From Veillonella sp. DNF00869 (GTDB lineage Bacteria; Bacillota; Negativicutes; Veillonellales; Veillonellaceae), in contig NZ_KQ960767.1 of assembly GCF_001553345.1 (NCBI RefSeq), positions 60,549-124,548 on the forward strand: DNA of 64,000 nucleotides, in the 5' to 3' direction. Positions 20,100-30,051 of this stretch are shown here, piece after piece. How positions within the stretch are numbered: position 1 is the first letter of the stretch; each line of letters starts with the position of its first letter. A program made the position numbers and the translations under genes. The notes under the pieces are model-generated. The model searched no databases. It was given only the letters and a program-made list of their open reading frames with translations, and had not been told where the DNA came from.

Positions 20100-20765
20100 A
20101 TGAAATTAGAACAATTAAAGGTAATTGCGCATGGTATTGCGACACAATTTGGAGCTTCATGTGAAGTGTTGATTCACGACGTGCAAATAGAGACATTAGA
20201 GAGTTCTATTGTGTATATTGAGCATGGAGATATTTCTAACCGAGATGTAGGTGATGGCGCCTCGCATGCAGTACTAGATGCGATACGAAATGACGATGGT
20301 CAGTGTCAGGGTAAACAAGCTTATCTCACACGGACCAAAGATGGAAGAGTTCTTCGATCGACGACGATGTATATACGTGATGATAATGATAAATTACAGT
20401 ATTTATTGTGTATCAATTATGATATTACTGATTTTATTACATTGCAAAACTCTTTAGATCGGATTATTACATCCAGTAATCATGCGTGGGAAACAAAAGG
20501 TGAACGAATTGTTACATCTGTTAGCGATTTGTTGAGCGATATGTTATCTCAAGCTGAAAAAGTAGTAGGGCGACCAGCACATTTAATGAATAAGAATGAG
20601 CGCTTGGAAGCAATACGATATTTATATTGCCAGGGCGCTTTTTTGATTTCAAAGGCATCTGATAAAATATCGGAATATTTCAACGTTTCTAAATTTACTT
20701 TATATAATGATTTGAACCAAGTAAAAGAGGAGGAAGAGTTACATGGAACGAATTCAATGGGTTAA
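20100..20765 (+). CDS. YheO/DauR-type transcriptional regulator (PAS-like plus HTH)
   Basis: A 221-residue DNA-binding regulator. The N-terminal half (residues about 5-115) matches the YheO-like PAS domain (FGASCEVLIHD, VGDG, DGRVLRSTTMYIRDD, YLLCINYDIT). The C-terminal half ends in an HTH of the DauR/HTH_22 type (AIRYLYCQGAFLISKASDKISEYF, then NVSKFTLYNDL). It is the first gene of the purine locus, and the ygeX start lies inside its last codons (23-bp overlap). The four palindromes in its promoter suggest autoregulation and operon control. The effector could be a purine-derived or amino-acid ligand; unknown. Confidence 0.88.
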   Translation: MKLEQLKVIAHGIATQFGASCEVLIHDVQIETLESSIVYIEHGDISNRDVGDGASHAVLDAIRNDDGQCQGKQAYLTRTKDGRVLRSTTMYIRDDNDKLQYLLCINYDITDFITLQNSLDRIITSSNHAWETKGERIVTSVSDLLSDMLSQAEKVVGRPAHLMNKNERLEAIRYLYCQGAFLISKASDKISEYFNVSKFTLYNDLNQVKEEEELHGTNSMG

Positions 20766-21951
20766 GAACACTATGCCCGCTTCAGAGGATTTGAACACCT
20801 GTGCAATGAATGTAAAAGAAAGTGAAGGTGTGCGCGAGTTTCATAAGAGTTTCCCGCAATATCAAGAAACACCACTTACTGAATTACCACACATGGCAGA
20901 ACACTTAGGATTAGGCCGTTTATTCATTAAAGATGAATCCTATCGTTTCGGTTTAAATGCATTCAAAGTGTTAGGCGGTTCTTATGCAATTGCGAAATTC
21001 ATTGCTAAAGAAACAGGTAAACAAGTATCTGATTTGCCATATGACATCTTGACATCAAAAGAATTGCGTGATGAGTTTGGACAAGCTACATTCTTCACAG
21101 CTACTGATGGAAACCATGGTCGTGGTGTTGCTTGGGCAGCAAATAAACTAGGTCAAAAATCAGTGGTATTTATGCCAAAAGGTTCCACAGAAACTCGTAA
21201 ACAAAATATTGCAGCAGAAGGTGCTACAGTAACTATCGAAGAAATGAACTATGATGACTGTGTACGCTTAGCTACAGCAGAATCCAAAAAAGTAGATCAT
21301 GGTGTTGTTATCCAAGATACAGCTTGGGATGGTTATGAAGAAATTCCTACATGGATCATGCAAGGCTACGGTACAATGGCTCTAGAAGCTACTGAACAAT
21401 TAGAAAAAGCTGGCGTAGATGTACCTACACACGTAATTGTACAAGCAGGGGTTGGTTCCTTAGCTGGTGCTGTTACTGGTTATGTGGTAAATCGTTATAA
21501 AGATGCACCTGTGAAACCTAAAATTGTAGTAGTAGAAGCATCTGCAGCGGATTGCTTATACAAAGGTGCTAAAGCAGGCGATGGCGATTTACGTATCGTA
21601 GGCGGCGACTTACAAACAATCATGGCAGGACTCGCTTGTGGTGAACCAAATACGATTTCTTGGGATATTTTGAAAAACCATGTGGATGTATTTGTATCTG
21701 CACCAGATTGGGTAGCATCCTTAGGTATGAGAATGTCTGCAGCACCAATCAAAGGCGATGCAAGCATTATCTCTGGAGAATCTGGAGCTGTTCCATTTGG
21801 TTTAGTAGCAGCTGCTATGACTATGGAAGAATATAAAGATTTGAAAGAAGAATTAGGACTTACTAAAGATTCTAAAGTACTTTGCTTCTCCACAGAAGGA
21901 GACACTGACCCAACACGTTATCAAGAAATTGTGTGGCAAGGAAAATTTTAA
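20743..21951 (+). CDS. ygeX: 2,3-diaminopropionate ammonia-lyase
   Basis: A 402-residue PLP enzyme (also called DpaL) that splits 2,3-diaminopropionate to pyruvate and two ammonia. The PLP lysine lies in FGLNAFKVLGGSYA, followed by TDGNHGRGVAWAA and the glycine-rich phosphate-binding loop (VIVQAGVGSLAGAV). Length equals E. coli YgeX. It overlaps the regulator gene and starts the catabolic operon. In the anaerobic urate/purine-degradation cluster this enzyme yields pyruvate from the ring-derived diaminopropionate. Confidence 0.95.
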   Translation: MERIQWVKNTMPASEDLNTCAMNVKESEGVREFHKSFPQYQETPLTELPHMAEHLGLGRLFIKDESYRFGLNAFKVLGGSYAIAKFIAKETGKQVSDLPYDILTSKELRDEFGQATFFTATDGNHGRGVAWAANKLGQKSVVFMPKGSTETRKQNIAAEGATVTIEEMNYDDCVRLATAESKKVDHGVVIQDTAWDGYEEIPTWIMQGYGTMALEATEQLEKAGVDVPTHVIVQAGVGSLAGAVTGYVVNRYKDAPVKPKIVVVEASAADCLYKGAKAGDGDLRIVGGDLQTIMAGLACGEPNTISWDILKNHVDVFVSAPDWVASLGMRMSAAPIKGDASIISGESGAVPFGLVAAAMTMEEYKDLKEELGLTKDSKVLCFSTEGDTDPTRYQEIVWQGKF

Positions 21952-22027
21952 TCTAACTATTTAAGTCATATACAGTTAATTTTAACTTTAACGTATACGT
22001 ATATGTGTGTTTAAGGAGGAAATGGTA

Positions 22028-23335
22028 ATGGATTTACAAGCAGTAAAAAAAGCAGCAGAAGCTTATGGACCAGCGATGACAAAATTTTTAAGAGAAATCG
22101 TTGCATTCCCTGGTGAAAGTGCGGAAGAAGAACAACACGTTCGCCGCATTGAAAAAGAAATGAAAGACTTAGGATTCGATGAAGTAGAAGTGGATCCTAT
22201 GGGTAACATTCTTGGATATATGGGAACTGGTAAAACATTGATTGCTTTTGACGGACATATTGATACTGTAGGTATTGGTAACCGTGACAACTGGAACTTT
22301 GATCCATATGAGGGGTTTGAAAGCGACACTGAAATCGGTGGCCGTGGTGTATCTGACCAATTAGGTGGTATCGTATCCGCAGTATACGGTGCAAAAATCA
22401 TGAAAGACTTAGGTTTATTGAATGATAAATACCGTGTATTAGTAGTTGGTACAGTACAAGAAGAAGATTGCGACGGATTGTGCTGGGAATACATTATTAA
22501 AGAACGTGGCATTCGTCCAGAATTCGTAGTATCCACAGAACCAACTGATGGCGGTATCTATCGCGGTCAACGTGGTCGTATGGAAATCCGTATCGATGTA
22601 GAAGGCGTATCTTGCCATGGTTCTGCACCAGATCGCGGTGACAATGCAATCTATAAAATGGCTGACATTTTACAAGATGTTCGTGCATTAAATGCAAACA
22701 ATTCTACAGAGACTACTCGTGTTCGTGGCTTAGAAAAAATGTTGGATCCAAAATTCAACCCTGACCATTATGAAGAAGCTCGTTTCTTGGGCCGTGGCAC
22801 AGTAACAACTTCCCAAATTTTCTACACATCCCCAAGCCGTTGTGCAGTAGCAGACTCTTGCGCAGTATCTCTTGACCGTCGTATGACAGCAGGTGAAACA
22901 TGGCAAAGTTGCTTAAAAGAAATAGAAGATTTACCAGCTGTACAAAAATACGGTGCAAAAGTATCCATGTACGAATATGCTCGTCCATCCTGGACTGGTT
23001 TAACTTATCCAATCGAATGCTACTTCCCAACATGGGTAATTCCTAAAGATCATAAAGTAACAAAAGCATTGGAAGAATCTTACATCTCCTTATACGGTAC
23101 AGAACGTATTGGTGCAGAAGTTACATTGGCAGAACGTAAAGCTCGCCCATTAACTGATAAATGGACATTCTCTACAAATGGCGTATCCATCATGGGACGT
23201 AATGGTATTCCTTGTATTGGTTTCGGCCCTGGTGCAGAAGCACAAGCACATGCTCCTAACGAAATCACATGGAAACAAGACCTTGTAACATGTGCAGCAG
23301 TATATGCAATCTTACCTACAAACTATTGCAAATAA
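22028..23335 (+). CDS. ygeY: YgeY family M20-type hydrolase
   Basis: A 435-residue metal-dependent hydrolase of the M20/ArgE/DapE fold, in the subfamily linked to selenium-dependent purine metabolism. Metal-binding segments [11 protein letters not shown] and [11 protein letters not shown] are present, with the dimerisation domain in the middle and the final histidine region near [10 protein letters not shown]. The ATG at 22028 is chosen because AAGGAGGA ends 7 bp before it. It lies 76 bp behind ygeX. The likely role is removal of an N-acyl or carbamoyl group from a diaminopropionate-type intermediate, inferred from cluster context. Confidence 0.93.
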   Translation: MDLQAVKKAAEAYGPAMTKFLREIVAFPGESAEEEQHVRRIEKEMKDLGFDEVEVDPMGNILGYMGTGKTLIAFDGHIDTVGIGNRDNWNFDPYEGFESDTEIGGRGVSDQLGGIVSAVYGAKIMKDLGLLNDKYRVLVVGTVQEEDCDGLCWEYIIKERGIRPEFVVSTEPTDGGIYRGQRGRMEIRIDVEGVSCHGSAPDRGDNAIYKMADILQDVRALNANNSTETTRVRGLEKMLDPKFNPDHYEEARFLGRGTVTTSQIFYTSPSRCAVADSCAVSLDRRMTAGETWQSCLKEIEDLPAVQKYGAKVSMYEYARPSWTGLTYPIECYFPTWVIPKDHKVTKALEESYISLYGTERIGAEVTLAERKARPLTDKWTFSTNGVSIMGRNGIPCIGFGPGAEAQAHAPNEITWKQDLVTCAAVYAILPTNYCK

Positions 23336-23381
23336 TAGTTTACATTTTATAAAGCTATAAATTATTAATGAGGTGCAAAAA

Positions 23382-24575
23382 ATGGCAGATTTCAAAAAAT
23401 GTGTAGACGCATTAGCTAAGTTAGACACAAAAAACATGTACAACAATGACTTCTTCTTGACTTGGGAAAAAACAGACGACGAATTACAAGCTGTTTGGGC
23501 TGTAGCTGATGCATTACGTGCATTGCGTGAGCGCAATATCTCTACAAAAGTATTCGACAGTGGTTTAGGTATCTCCTTATTCCGTGATAACTCCACTCGT
23601 ACTCGTTTCTCCTTCGCATCTGCTTGTAACTTATTAGGTTTAGAAGTACAAGACTTAGATGAAGGAAAATCTCAAATCGCTCATGGCGAAACTGTACGTG
23701 AAACAGCTAACATGATCTCCTTCATGGCTGACATCATCGGTATCCGTGATGATATGTATATCGGTAAAGGTAATGCATACATGCATGCAGTAGCTGATGC
23801 AGTAGAAGAAGGCCATAAAGACGGCGTATTAGAACAACGTCCTACATTGGTAAACTTACAATGTGATATTGACCATCCAACACAATTGATGGCTGATACG
23901 GCTCACCTTATCAATGAATTTGGTGGACTTGAAAACTTAAAAGGTAAAAAAGTAGCTATGACTTGGGCATACTCCCCATCCTATGGTAAACCGCTTTCCG
24001 TACCACAAGGTGCTATCGGTTTATTCACTCGTTTAGGTATGGAAGTTGTATTAGCGCATCCAGAAGGATACGAAGTAATGCCAGAAGTTGAAGAAGTTGC
24101 TAAAAAACAAGCACAAGCTAGTGGCGGATCTTTCAAACGTACAAACGACATGAAAGAAGCTTTCAAAGATGCTGATATCGTATATCCTAAATCCTGGGCA
24201 CCTTTCGCTGCAATGGAAGAAAGAACTGACTTATATGGCAAAGGCGATACAGCAGGCATTAAAGAATTAGAAGGTCGTTTATTAGAACAAAATGCACAAC
24301 ATAAAGATTGGGCTTGCACAGAAGATATGATGAGTCTTACAAAAGACGGCAAAGCATTATACTTACATTGCTTACCAGCTGATATCACTGGCTTAAGCTG
24401 TGAAGAAGGTGAAGTTGACGCATCCGTATTTGATCGTTATCGTGTACCTCTTTACAAAGAAGCAAGCTATAAACCATATGTAATTGCTGCTATGATTTTA
24501 TTAAGCAAATTTGAAAATCCAGTAGAATTATTAAAAGAGCTAGAAGAAAAGGGAACAGAAAGAGTTCTCCGCTAA
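23382..24575 (+). CDS. ygeW: Knotted carbamoyltransferase YgeW
   Basis: A 397-residue member of the aspartate/ornithine carbamoyltransferase superfamily. The carbamoyl-phosphate loop is DNSTRTRFSFASAC, with a second element DIDHPTQLMAD and the HCLPAD block. Its sequence follows the YgeW line rather than arginine-metabolism OTC, and it sits between ygeY and carbamate kinase as in purine clusters. Working in reverse it would release carbamoyl phosphate for ATP synthesis. The ATG at 23382 follows GAGG with 8-bp spacing. A hairpin with a T-run follows. Confidence 0.93.
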   Translation: MADFKKCVDALAKLDTKNMYNNDFFLTWEKTDDELQAVWAVADALRALRERNISTKVFDSGLGISLFRDNSTRTRFSFASACNLLGLEVQDLDEGKSQIAHGETVRETANMISFMADIIGIRDDMYIGKGNAYMHAVADAVEEGHKDGVLEQRPTLVNLQCDIDHPTQLMADTAHLINEFGGLENLKGKKVAMTWAYSPSYGKPLSVPQGAIGLFTRLGMEVVLAHPEGYEVMPEVEEVAKKQAQASGGSFKRTNDMKEAFKDADIVYPKSWAPFAAMEERTDLYGKGDTAGIKELEGRLLEQNAQHKDWACTEDMMSLTKDGKALYLHCLPADITGLSCEEGEVDASVFDRYRVPLYKEASYKPYVIAAMILLSKFENPVELLKELEEKGTERVLR

Positions 24576-24580
24576 GAGCA

Positions 24581-24614
24581 AAGGGGCTGTCTGTTCAGAC
24601 AGTCCCTTATTTTA
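24581..24614 (+). terminator. Terminator or attenuator inside the purine operon
   Basis: AAGGGGCTGTCTG / CAGACAGTCCCTT stem with 2-nt mismatched loop closure, then ATTTTAA. It separates ygeX-ygeY-ygeW from arcC and the following genes, so the upstream genes may be expressed at higher level, or a second promoter may serve arcC. Confidence 0.75.
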
Positions 24615-24661
24615 ATCCCTACAAAGTAGTTAGGAATATATACACCATAGAGAGGTACCCT

Positions 24662-25597
24662 ATGAAAAAACGTGTTGTTATCGCTTTAGGGGGCAATGCC
24701 CTAGGCAATACATTACCAGAACAAATGATTGCGGTGAAAGAAACATCGAAAGCAATCGTAGATTTAATTGAAGCAGATTGTGATGTGATCGTTACTCATG
24801 GTAATGGCCCTCAAATCGGTATGATCAATAATGCTATGGCTGCATTAACTAGAGAAGTAGAAGGTCAACCTAATACTCCGTTGTCTGTATGCGTAGCCAT
24901 GAGCCAAGCGTATATCGGATATGATTTACAAAATGCATTGCGTGAAGAGTTGTTGAACAGAGGTATTACAGATCTACCTGTGACAACAATGGTTACACAA
25001 GTTCGTGTAGATGCAGATGATCCAGCGTTCTTAGATCCAACAAAACCAATTGGCCACTTTATGACAAAAGAAGAAGCTGTACATGCAGTGAACCAATATG
25101 ATTATGTGGTAAAAGAAGATGCAGGTCGTGGCTATCGCCGTGTAGTAGCATCTCCAGCGCCAAAAGAAATCATTGAATTACAAGCTATCAAAGGCTTAAT
25201 CGGTCATGAATTAGTAATCGCTTGCGGTGGTGGCGGTATCCCTGTAGTTCGTGAAGGCAATCATTTAACAGGTGCATCTGCAGTTATTGATAAAGACTGG
25301 ACTAGTAGCTTACTAGCACAAGAAGTTGACGCAGATGTATTGATTATCTTAACAGCTATTGAAAAAGCAGCGATTAATTATGGTAAAGAAAACCAACAAT
25401 GGTTAGAACATATTACAGTAGAAGAAGCGCAAAAACATATCGACAATGGTGAATTTGCAGCAGGCTCTATGAAACCAAAAATGGAAGCAGCTGTAGCTTT
25501 TGCTAAATCTAAAGCAGGTAGAAAAGCAATTATCACACAACTAGAAAAATCTAGAGAAGGTATTGAAGGAAAAACAGGCACTCACATCGAATTATAA
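24662..25597 (+). CDS. arcC: Carbamate kinase
   Basis: A 311-residue amino-acid-kinase-fold enzyme that makes ATP from carbamoyl phosphate and ADP. Signatures are VVIALGGNALGNTLPEQ, VTHGNGPQIGMI, IACGGGGIPVV, VIDKDWTSSLLA and GSMKPKMEAAV. Length is standard. Its position between ygeW and ssnA corresponds to yqeA in E. coli. With YgeW it forms the energy-conserving end of purine fermentation. No arginine deiminase gene is nearby, so an ADI pathway is not supported. Confidence 0.96.
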   Translation: MKKRVVIALGGNALGNTLPEQMIAVKETSKAIVDLIEADCDVIVTHGNGPQIGMINNAMAALTREVEGQPNTPLSVCVAMSQAYIGYDLQNALREELLNRGITDLPVTTMVTQVRVDADDPAFLDPTKPIGHFMTKEEAVHAVNQYDYVVKEDAGRGYRRVVASPAPKEIIELQAIKGLIGHELVIACGGGGIPVVREGNHLTGASAVIDKDWTSSLLAQEVDADVLIILTAIEKAAINYGKENQQWLEHITVEEAQKHIDNGEFAAGSMKPKMEAAVAFAKSKAGRKAIITQLEKSREGIEGKTGTHIEL

Positions 25598-25644
25598 TAG
25601 TAGTATTTCATTGAATACTGTTTTTCATAGAAAGGAGCCTATCT

Positions 25645-26973
25645 ATGATTTTATTAGGAAAAGGAACTGTCGTTACACGCAATCCATTACAACCGATTAT
25701 TGAAGACGGTGGCGTATTAATGGATGGCACTAAAATTGTGGCAGTAGACTCATACGAAACATTGCGCAAACAATATCCAAAAGCATATCGAGTAAACGCT
25801 CATGGGCGCTTGATTATGCCTGGTTTTGTGAACGCTCATCACCATATTTATTCTGCCTTAGCCCGCGGATTATATATCCCTGGTAACAACCCAACAAATT
25901 TTAAAGAAATTTTAGATGGATTGTGGTTCTACCTAGATAAACGTCTTGCTAAAGAAGACGTGTGGGCAAGTGCTATTGTGACCTATATGGCATGTATCGA
26001 AAATGGTGTGACTTCCATATTTGACCATCATGCAAGTTATGGGGAAACAGAAGGCAGCCTATCTGTTATTAGCGAAGTTGCTCAAGACTTTGGCGTTCGT
26101 TCTTGCTTGTGCTATGAAGTAAGTGATCGGAATGGCCAAGAGGAAATGGAGAAAGCTGTAGCAGAAAACGTACGCTTTGGTAAAGAAGCAAAAGAAAACC
26201 CTGAAACACTCGCAGCGATGATGGGGTTACATGCATCTTTCACATTGAGTAAAGATACATTGGCTTATGTTCGTGAACAAAACGTAGACAATTTGGGATA
26301 TCACATCCATGTAGCAGAAGGTACTACAGATCAAGAAGATAGCCAAGAAAAATATGGTATGCGCGCAGTGCATCGCTTGCATGAAGATGGCATCCTAGGA
26401 CCAAAAACGATTGCTGGACATTGTATTCATGTAGATGATAGTGAAGTGAAGGTATTAGCTGAAACTGGCACCATGGTGGCTCATAATCCAGAAAGTAATA
26501 TGGGTAATGCGGTAGGAGCACCAAATGTATTAAAACTTATGGAAGCAGGTATTCCAGTGGGTCTTGGTACAGATGGATATACTAGCGATATGTTAGAATC
26601 CTACAAAGTAGCAAATTGTTTAGTGAAACATAACATGCAACATCCAAATGTTGGTTGGACTGAAATTCCACATATGTTATTCAATACTAACCCAGCAATG
26701 ATTGAAAAATTCTTCCTTGTAAAAGTTGGTACCTTGACACCGGGGGCAGAAGCAGATGTAATTGTTTTAGATTATATTCCTAGAACAGATTTACATGCTG
26801 ATAATATTAATGGTCATTTACTATTTGGCCTAAATGGTCTTAATGTAATTACAACTATTTCTGGTGGTAAGGTACGTATGCTAGATCGTCAATTATGTGG
26901 CATGAATAAAGAAGAATTGCTACGAGAAGTACGACAAATTTCCCATCGTTTATGGAAACGATTAGTCCCATAA
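25645..26973 (+). CDS. ssnA: SsnA family amidohydrolase
   Basis: A 442-residue amidohydrolase-superfamily enzyme. Metal ligands are seen in VNAHHHIYSALARG (HxH), HIHVAEG, GHCIHVDDSE and the GTDGYTSDM aspartate. The sequence and position match SsnA of the selenium-linked purine cluster. The expected role is hydrolytic deamination or ring opening of a purine-derived heterocycle; the exact substrate is not proven. It starts 47 bp after arcC with AAAGGAG and is followed by ygfK after 26 bp. Confidence 0.93.
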   Translation: MILLGKGTVVTRNPLQPIIEDGGVLMDGTKIVAVDSYETLRKQYPKAYRVNAHGRLIMPGFVNAHHHIYSALARGLYIPGNNPTNFKEILDGLWFYLDKRLAKEDVWASAIVTYMACIENGVTSIFDHHASYGETEGSLSVISEVAQDFGVRSCLCYEVSDRNGQEEMEKAVAENVRFGKEAKENPETLAAMMGLHASFTLSKDTLAYVREQNVDNLGYHIHVAEGTTDQEDSQEKYGMRAVHRLHEDGILGPKTIAGHCIHVDDSEVKVLAETGTMVAHNPESNMGNAVGAPNVLKLMEAGIPVGLGTDGYTSDMLESYKVANCLVKHNMQHPNVGWTEIPHMLFNTNPAMIEKFFLVKVGTLTPGAEADVIVLDYIPRTDLHADNINGHLLFGLNGLNVITTISGGKVRMLDRQLCGMNKEELLREVRQISHRLWKRLVP

Positions 26974-26999
26974 TACACTTTCAGTAAGGAGTGAATACT

Positions 27000-28700
27000 A
27001 TGAGCGATATCATGTATCCGGTAAGTTTCGGACATTTAATGAACCATATTCTAACAGAATATGCTACCCACAATCGAGTATATAATGTGGAGCGCATGCA
27101 CACAACAGGTACGGATCAACGGTTATCCTTATTTGGTCGTAACCTGGAAAATCCATTAGGCCCTGCAGCAGGTCCACATACTCAATTAGCTCAAAACTTA
27201 GTAGCAGCCTATGTTGGGGGTTCCCGATTCTTAGAATTAAAAACAGTACAAATTATGTTCGGTGAAGAATTGGGTATCCCAAGACCATGTATTTATTCAA
27301 AAGATGAAGCATACAATGTGGAATGGTCCTCTGAGTACCATTGCCATGCAGCTGCTGATGAATACATTAAAGCATGGTTTGCTATTAAATTAATTAGTAA
27401 AGAATGGGGCATCGGCGATCCAGATGGATTCATCTTTATTATGAGTGTTGGCTACAACTTAGCGGGCATTAAAAGTGAAGATGTAGATTCCTATATGGAA
27501 TGTTTACGTGCAGCACGTACTAAACCAGTTTGGAAAGAATGCGAAGAATGGGCATTAGCTAATGTACATCAATTTAAAAATGTAACAGAAGAGTACATTC
27601 GCAATATTGATGACAACATTTGCCAAGGTATTACATTATCCACAATGCACGGCTGTCCTGCAGGCGAAATTGAATCGATTTGTACATATCTAATGAAAGA
27701 AAAACATCTAAATTTATATCTAAAATGTAACCCAACATTATTAGGCTATGATCGTGTAAGAGAATTATTAGATCAAGCAGAATTTGGATATATTGATTTT
27801 GATGCACATCAATTTGAAGTAGACTTATCTTTTAAAGAAGCAGTGCCAATGATTGAACGATTGTTGACGATTGCAGAAGAAGAAGGTTTAGTGTTCGGTG
27901 TGAAACTGACAAATACATTCCCTGTTTCGATTCACGAGAAAGAATTACCAGGTGAGCAAATGTATATGTCTGGTAAATCCTTATTACCATTATCCATTGG
28001 TGTGGCTCAATTATTGAGCGAAACATTTGGCGAACGCTTACCAATGTCTTATAGCGGTGGTGCAGATGCGAAAAATATTGCAGCTTTATTCCGCACAGGT
28101 ATTTGGCCAATCACAGTATGTACAACCTTATTACAAGGTTTAGGTTATAACCAATTGGATAACTTGGCTAAATTAGTAGAAGCAGAAGATTACGATACTG
28201 CTAAGGTAATTAAACCAACAGAAATCAAATCTTTTGCGGAAGCAATGGGAACAGCTCCAACATACAAAAAATCTGCAGCTGCTAAGAAAAAACGCGAAGA
28301 GCAACCAGGTTTCCCAACAGCTCATGACAAAAATCATGAATGCCGTGTCGTATGTGGTACTTGTGTACGTGTATGTCCAAATAGAACGAATGAATGTATT
28401 ACTGTAGATGGTAAAAAATTAATCATTCATATTGATGAGTCTTGTAATGAATGTGGTAACTGTGCTTGTCATTGCGTACAACCATGCTTCCCATATAAAG
28501 ATAAATTGACATATTTTATTGATGAAGAACGCTTATTAGCAAGCGATAATGACGGCTTTTATATTCAAGGTAAGGAATGCGGATATCGCTTCCAAGGCGC
28601 TACAGGTCGCACAGCGATTGATGCCTTACCAGAGGTGTTGAAAGGAGTTGTGGAAGCGTTCATTAAAGAACTTCCATATTATATCTATGATACTCATTGA
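27000..28700 (+). CDS. ygfK: YgfK-like protein, short form (DHOD-like plus ferredoxin domain)
   Basis: A 566-residue protein. Residues 1 to about 410 are the YgfK dihydroorotate-dehydrogenase-like barrel (NPLGPAAGPHTQLAQN, LELKTVQIM, LSTMHGCPAGEIE, YSGGADAKN). The last 110 residues hold a two-cluster ferredoxin module (CGTCVRVCPNRTNEC, CNECGNCACHCVQPC). As I recall the family, E. coli YgfK is about 1030 residues with a GltD-like FAD/NAD(P) domain between these parts. Here a short Lys-rich linker (KKSAAAKKKREEQ) replaces it. Electrons would have to come from another protein. hyuA overlaps its end by 14 bp. Confidence 0.88.
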   Translation: MSDIMYPVSFGHLMNHILTEYATHNRVYNVERMHTTGTDQRLSLFGRNLENPLGPAAGPHTQLAQNLVAAYVGGSRFLELKTVQIMFGEELGIPRPCIYSKDEAYNVEWSSEYHCHAAADEYIKAWFAIKLISKEWGIGDPDGFIFIMSVGYNLAGIKSEDVDSYMECLRAARTKPVWKECEEWALANVHQFKNVTEEYIRNIDDNICQGITLSTMHGCPAGEIESICTYLMKEKHLNLYLKCNPTLLGYDRVRELLDQAEFGYIDFDAHQFEVDLSFKEAVPMIERLLTIAEEEGLVFGVKLTNTFPVSIHEKELPGEQMYMSGKSLLPLSIGVAQLLSETFGERLPMSYSGGADAKNIAALFRTGIWPITVCTTLLQGLGYNQLDNLAKLVEAEDYDTAKVIKPTEIKSFAEAMGTAPTYKKSAAAKKKREEQPGFPTAHDKNHECRVVCGTCVRVCPNRTNECITVDGKKLIIHIDESCNECGNCACHCVQPCFPYKDKLTYFIDEERLLASDNDGFYIQGKECGYRFQGATGRTAIDALPEVLKGVVEAFIKELPYYIYDTH

Positions 28701-30033
28701 ACAAGGATATCTTGTACTCCCAACGGGAGTCATGCAAGGGACGATAGCAATTGAAAACGATACAATTGTAGAGGTAGCTCCTCATATTGAGGCAAAACCA
28801 GGAGATGTACGAATCGATGCAAAAGGGCGCTATGTGTTGCCTGGAGGAATCGATACACATACCCATTTTGAAATGACCAACGCTTTTGCCACCACGGCAG
28901 ACGATTTTGAAAGTGGTACAAAAGCAGCCATTATGGGGGGGACTACGACGATTATTAATTTTGCATCGCCTTTTGAAGAATCTTTGTTAGAAGGTTTGCG
29001 ACGCGATAAGAAACGGGCGGAAGGACGTTGCTCTTGTGACTATAAATTTCATATGGAAATTTTGAATATGAATGAGCAAGTAGCAGCGGAAATTCCTAAG
29101 GTCGTTGAAGAAGGCGTCGCATCCTTCAAAGTATATATGGCCTACAGCTTTAGTATTGACGATCGGTCAATTTATGAAGCAATCAAAGCAATCGCCCCAA
29201 CCGGTGCGTTGGTGGCAGCCCACTGTGAGAATGGAGCGATGATTGCAGCTAAGGTACAGGAAATGAGAGAGGAAGGAGATACAGAAGCAAAGTATCATCC
29301 GCTTTCAAAACCAGATACCATAGAAGCAGAAGCAATGCATCGTTTCATTCGACTAGGGGAATTAGCAGATTATCCAGTACATATTGTACATGTGAGCTCT
29401 GCAGCAGGATTAGATGTGATTGAGGAACGCAGAAAGAATGGGGCAAAAGTGACCTGTGAAACCTGTCCTCAATACTTATTACTGACAGATGAATTGTATA
29501 ATCAGCCGGATGGAAAAGGATTGAGATATATCTTAAGTCCACCTCTTAGAAAACAAAGAGATGTGGAGATTTTGCAAGCAGCGGTAGAACGTGGAGTTTT
29601 CCAAACTTTATGTACGGATCACTGCAATTATACATTAGCGCAAAAAGCGCAGGGTCTTGGTGACTTTACGAAAACACCAGGTGGTTTGCCAGGTGTAGAA
29701 GAGCGGATGATTCTAATGTGGGATATGTTTGTTCATAGTGGACGAATCGACCCTGTAGAATATATGAAATTAACTAGCGAAACACCAGCTAAGTTATATG
29801 GATTATATCCAAAAAAAGGAACGTTACAGGTAGGAAGTGATGCGGATATTGTGATACTTTCACCAGATGTAACAGAATGTATGACTTCGGATAAAACTCA
29901 TAGTCGGTCAGATTATACACCTTATGAAGGAATGACTGTACATGGTCGAATAGATGATGTATTTTTACGTGGGCACCATGTGGTGCAAGATAGAAAATTA
30001 GTGGAAGCCTATAAAGGGGAGTTCCAACAATAA
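28687..30033 (+). CDS. hyuA: Dihydropyrimidinase/hydantoinase-type amidohydrolase
   Basis: A 448-residue cyclic amidase of the dihydropyrimidinase family. The HxH motif lies in GGIDTHTHFEM, the carboxylated lysine in GVASFKVYMAYS, further metal ligands in AAHCENG and YPVHIVHVSSAAG, and the catalytic Asp in TLCTDHCNY. The ATG at 28687 lies within the ygfK end, implying coupled translation; a longer in-frame start has no ribosome binding site. In this cluster (HyuA/YgeZ) it should open a hydantoin- or dihydropyrimidine-like ring from purine degradation. Confidence 0.93.
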   Translation: MILIEQGYLVLPTGVMQGTIAIENDTIVEVAPHIEAKPGDVRIDAKGRYVLPGGIDTHTHFEMTNAFATTADDFESGTKAAIMGGTTTIINFASPFEESLLEGLRRDKKRAEGRCSCDYKFHMEILNMNEQVAAEIPKVVEEGVASFKVYMAYSFSIDDRSIYEAIKAIAPTGALVAAHCENGAMIAAKVQEMREEGDTEAKYHPLSKPDTIEAEAMHRFIRLGELADYPVHIVHVSSAAGLDVIEERRKNGAKVTCETCPQYLLLTDELYNQPDGKGLRYILSPPLRKQRDVEILQAAVERGVFQTLCTDHCNYTLAQKAQGLGDFTKTPGGLPGVEERMILMWDMFVHSGRIDPVEYMKLTSETPAKLYGLYPKKGTLQVGSDADIVILSPDVTECMTSDKTHSRSDYTPYEGMTVHGRIDDVFLRGHHVVQDRKLVEAYKGEFQQ

Positions 30034-30051
30034 TTGGAGGGAGGTCTCTGT

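Noticed and set aside
23382-25597. ygeW plus arcC read as an arginine deiminase (ADI) operon
   Set aside because: There is no arginine deiminase or arginine/ornithine antiporter, and the carbamoyltransferase sequence and neighbours (ygeX, ygeY, ssnA, ygfK) fit the purine cluster instead.
28648-28686. Longer start of hyuA inside ygfK
   Set aside because: No ribosome binding site precedes it, and the family's conserved N-terminus begins at the ATG at 28687.
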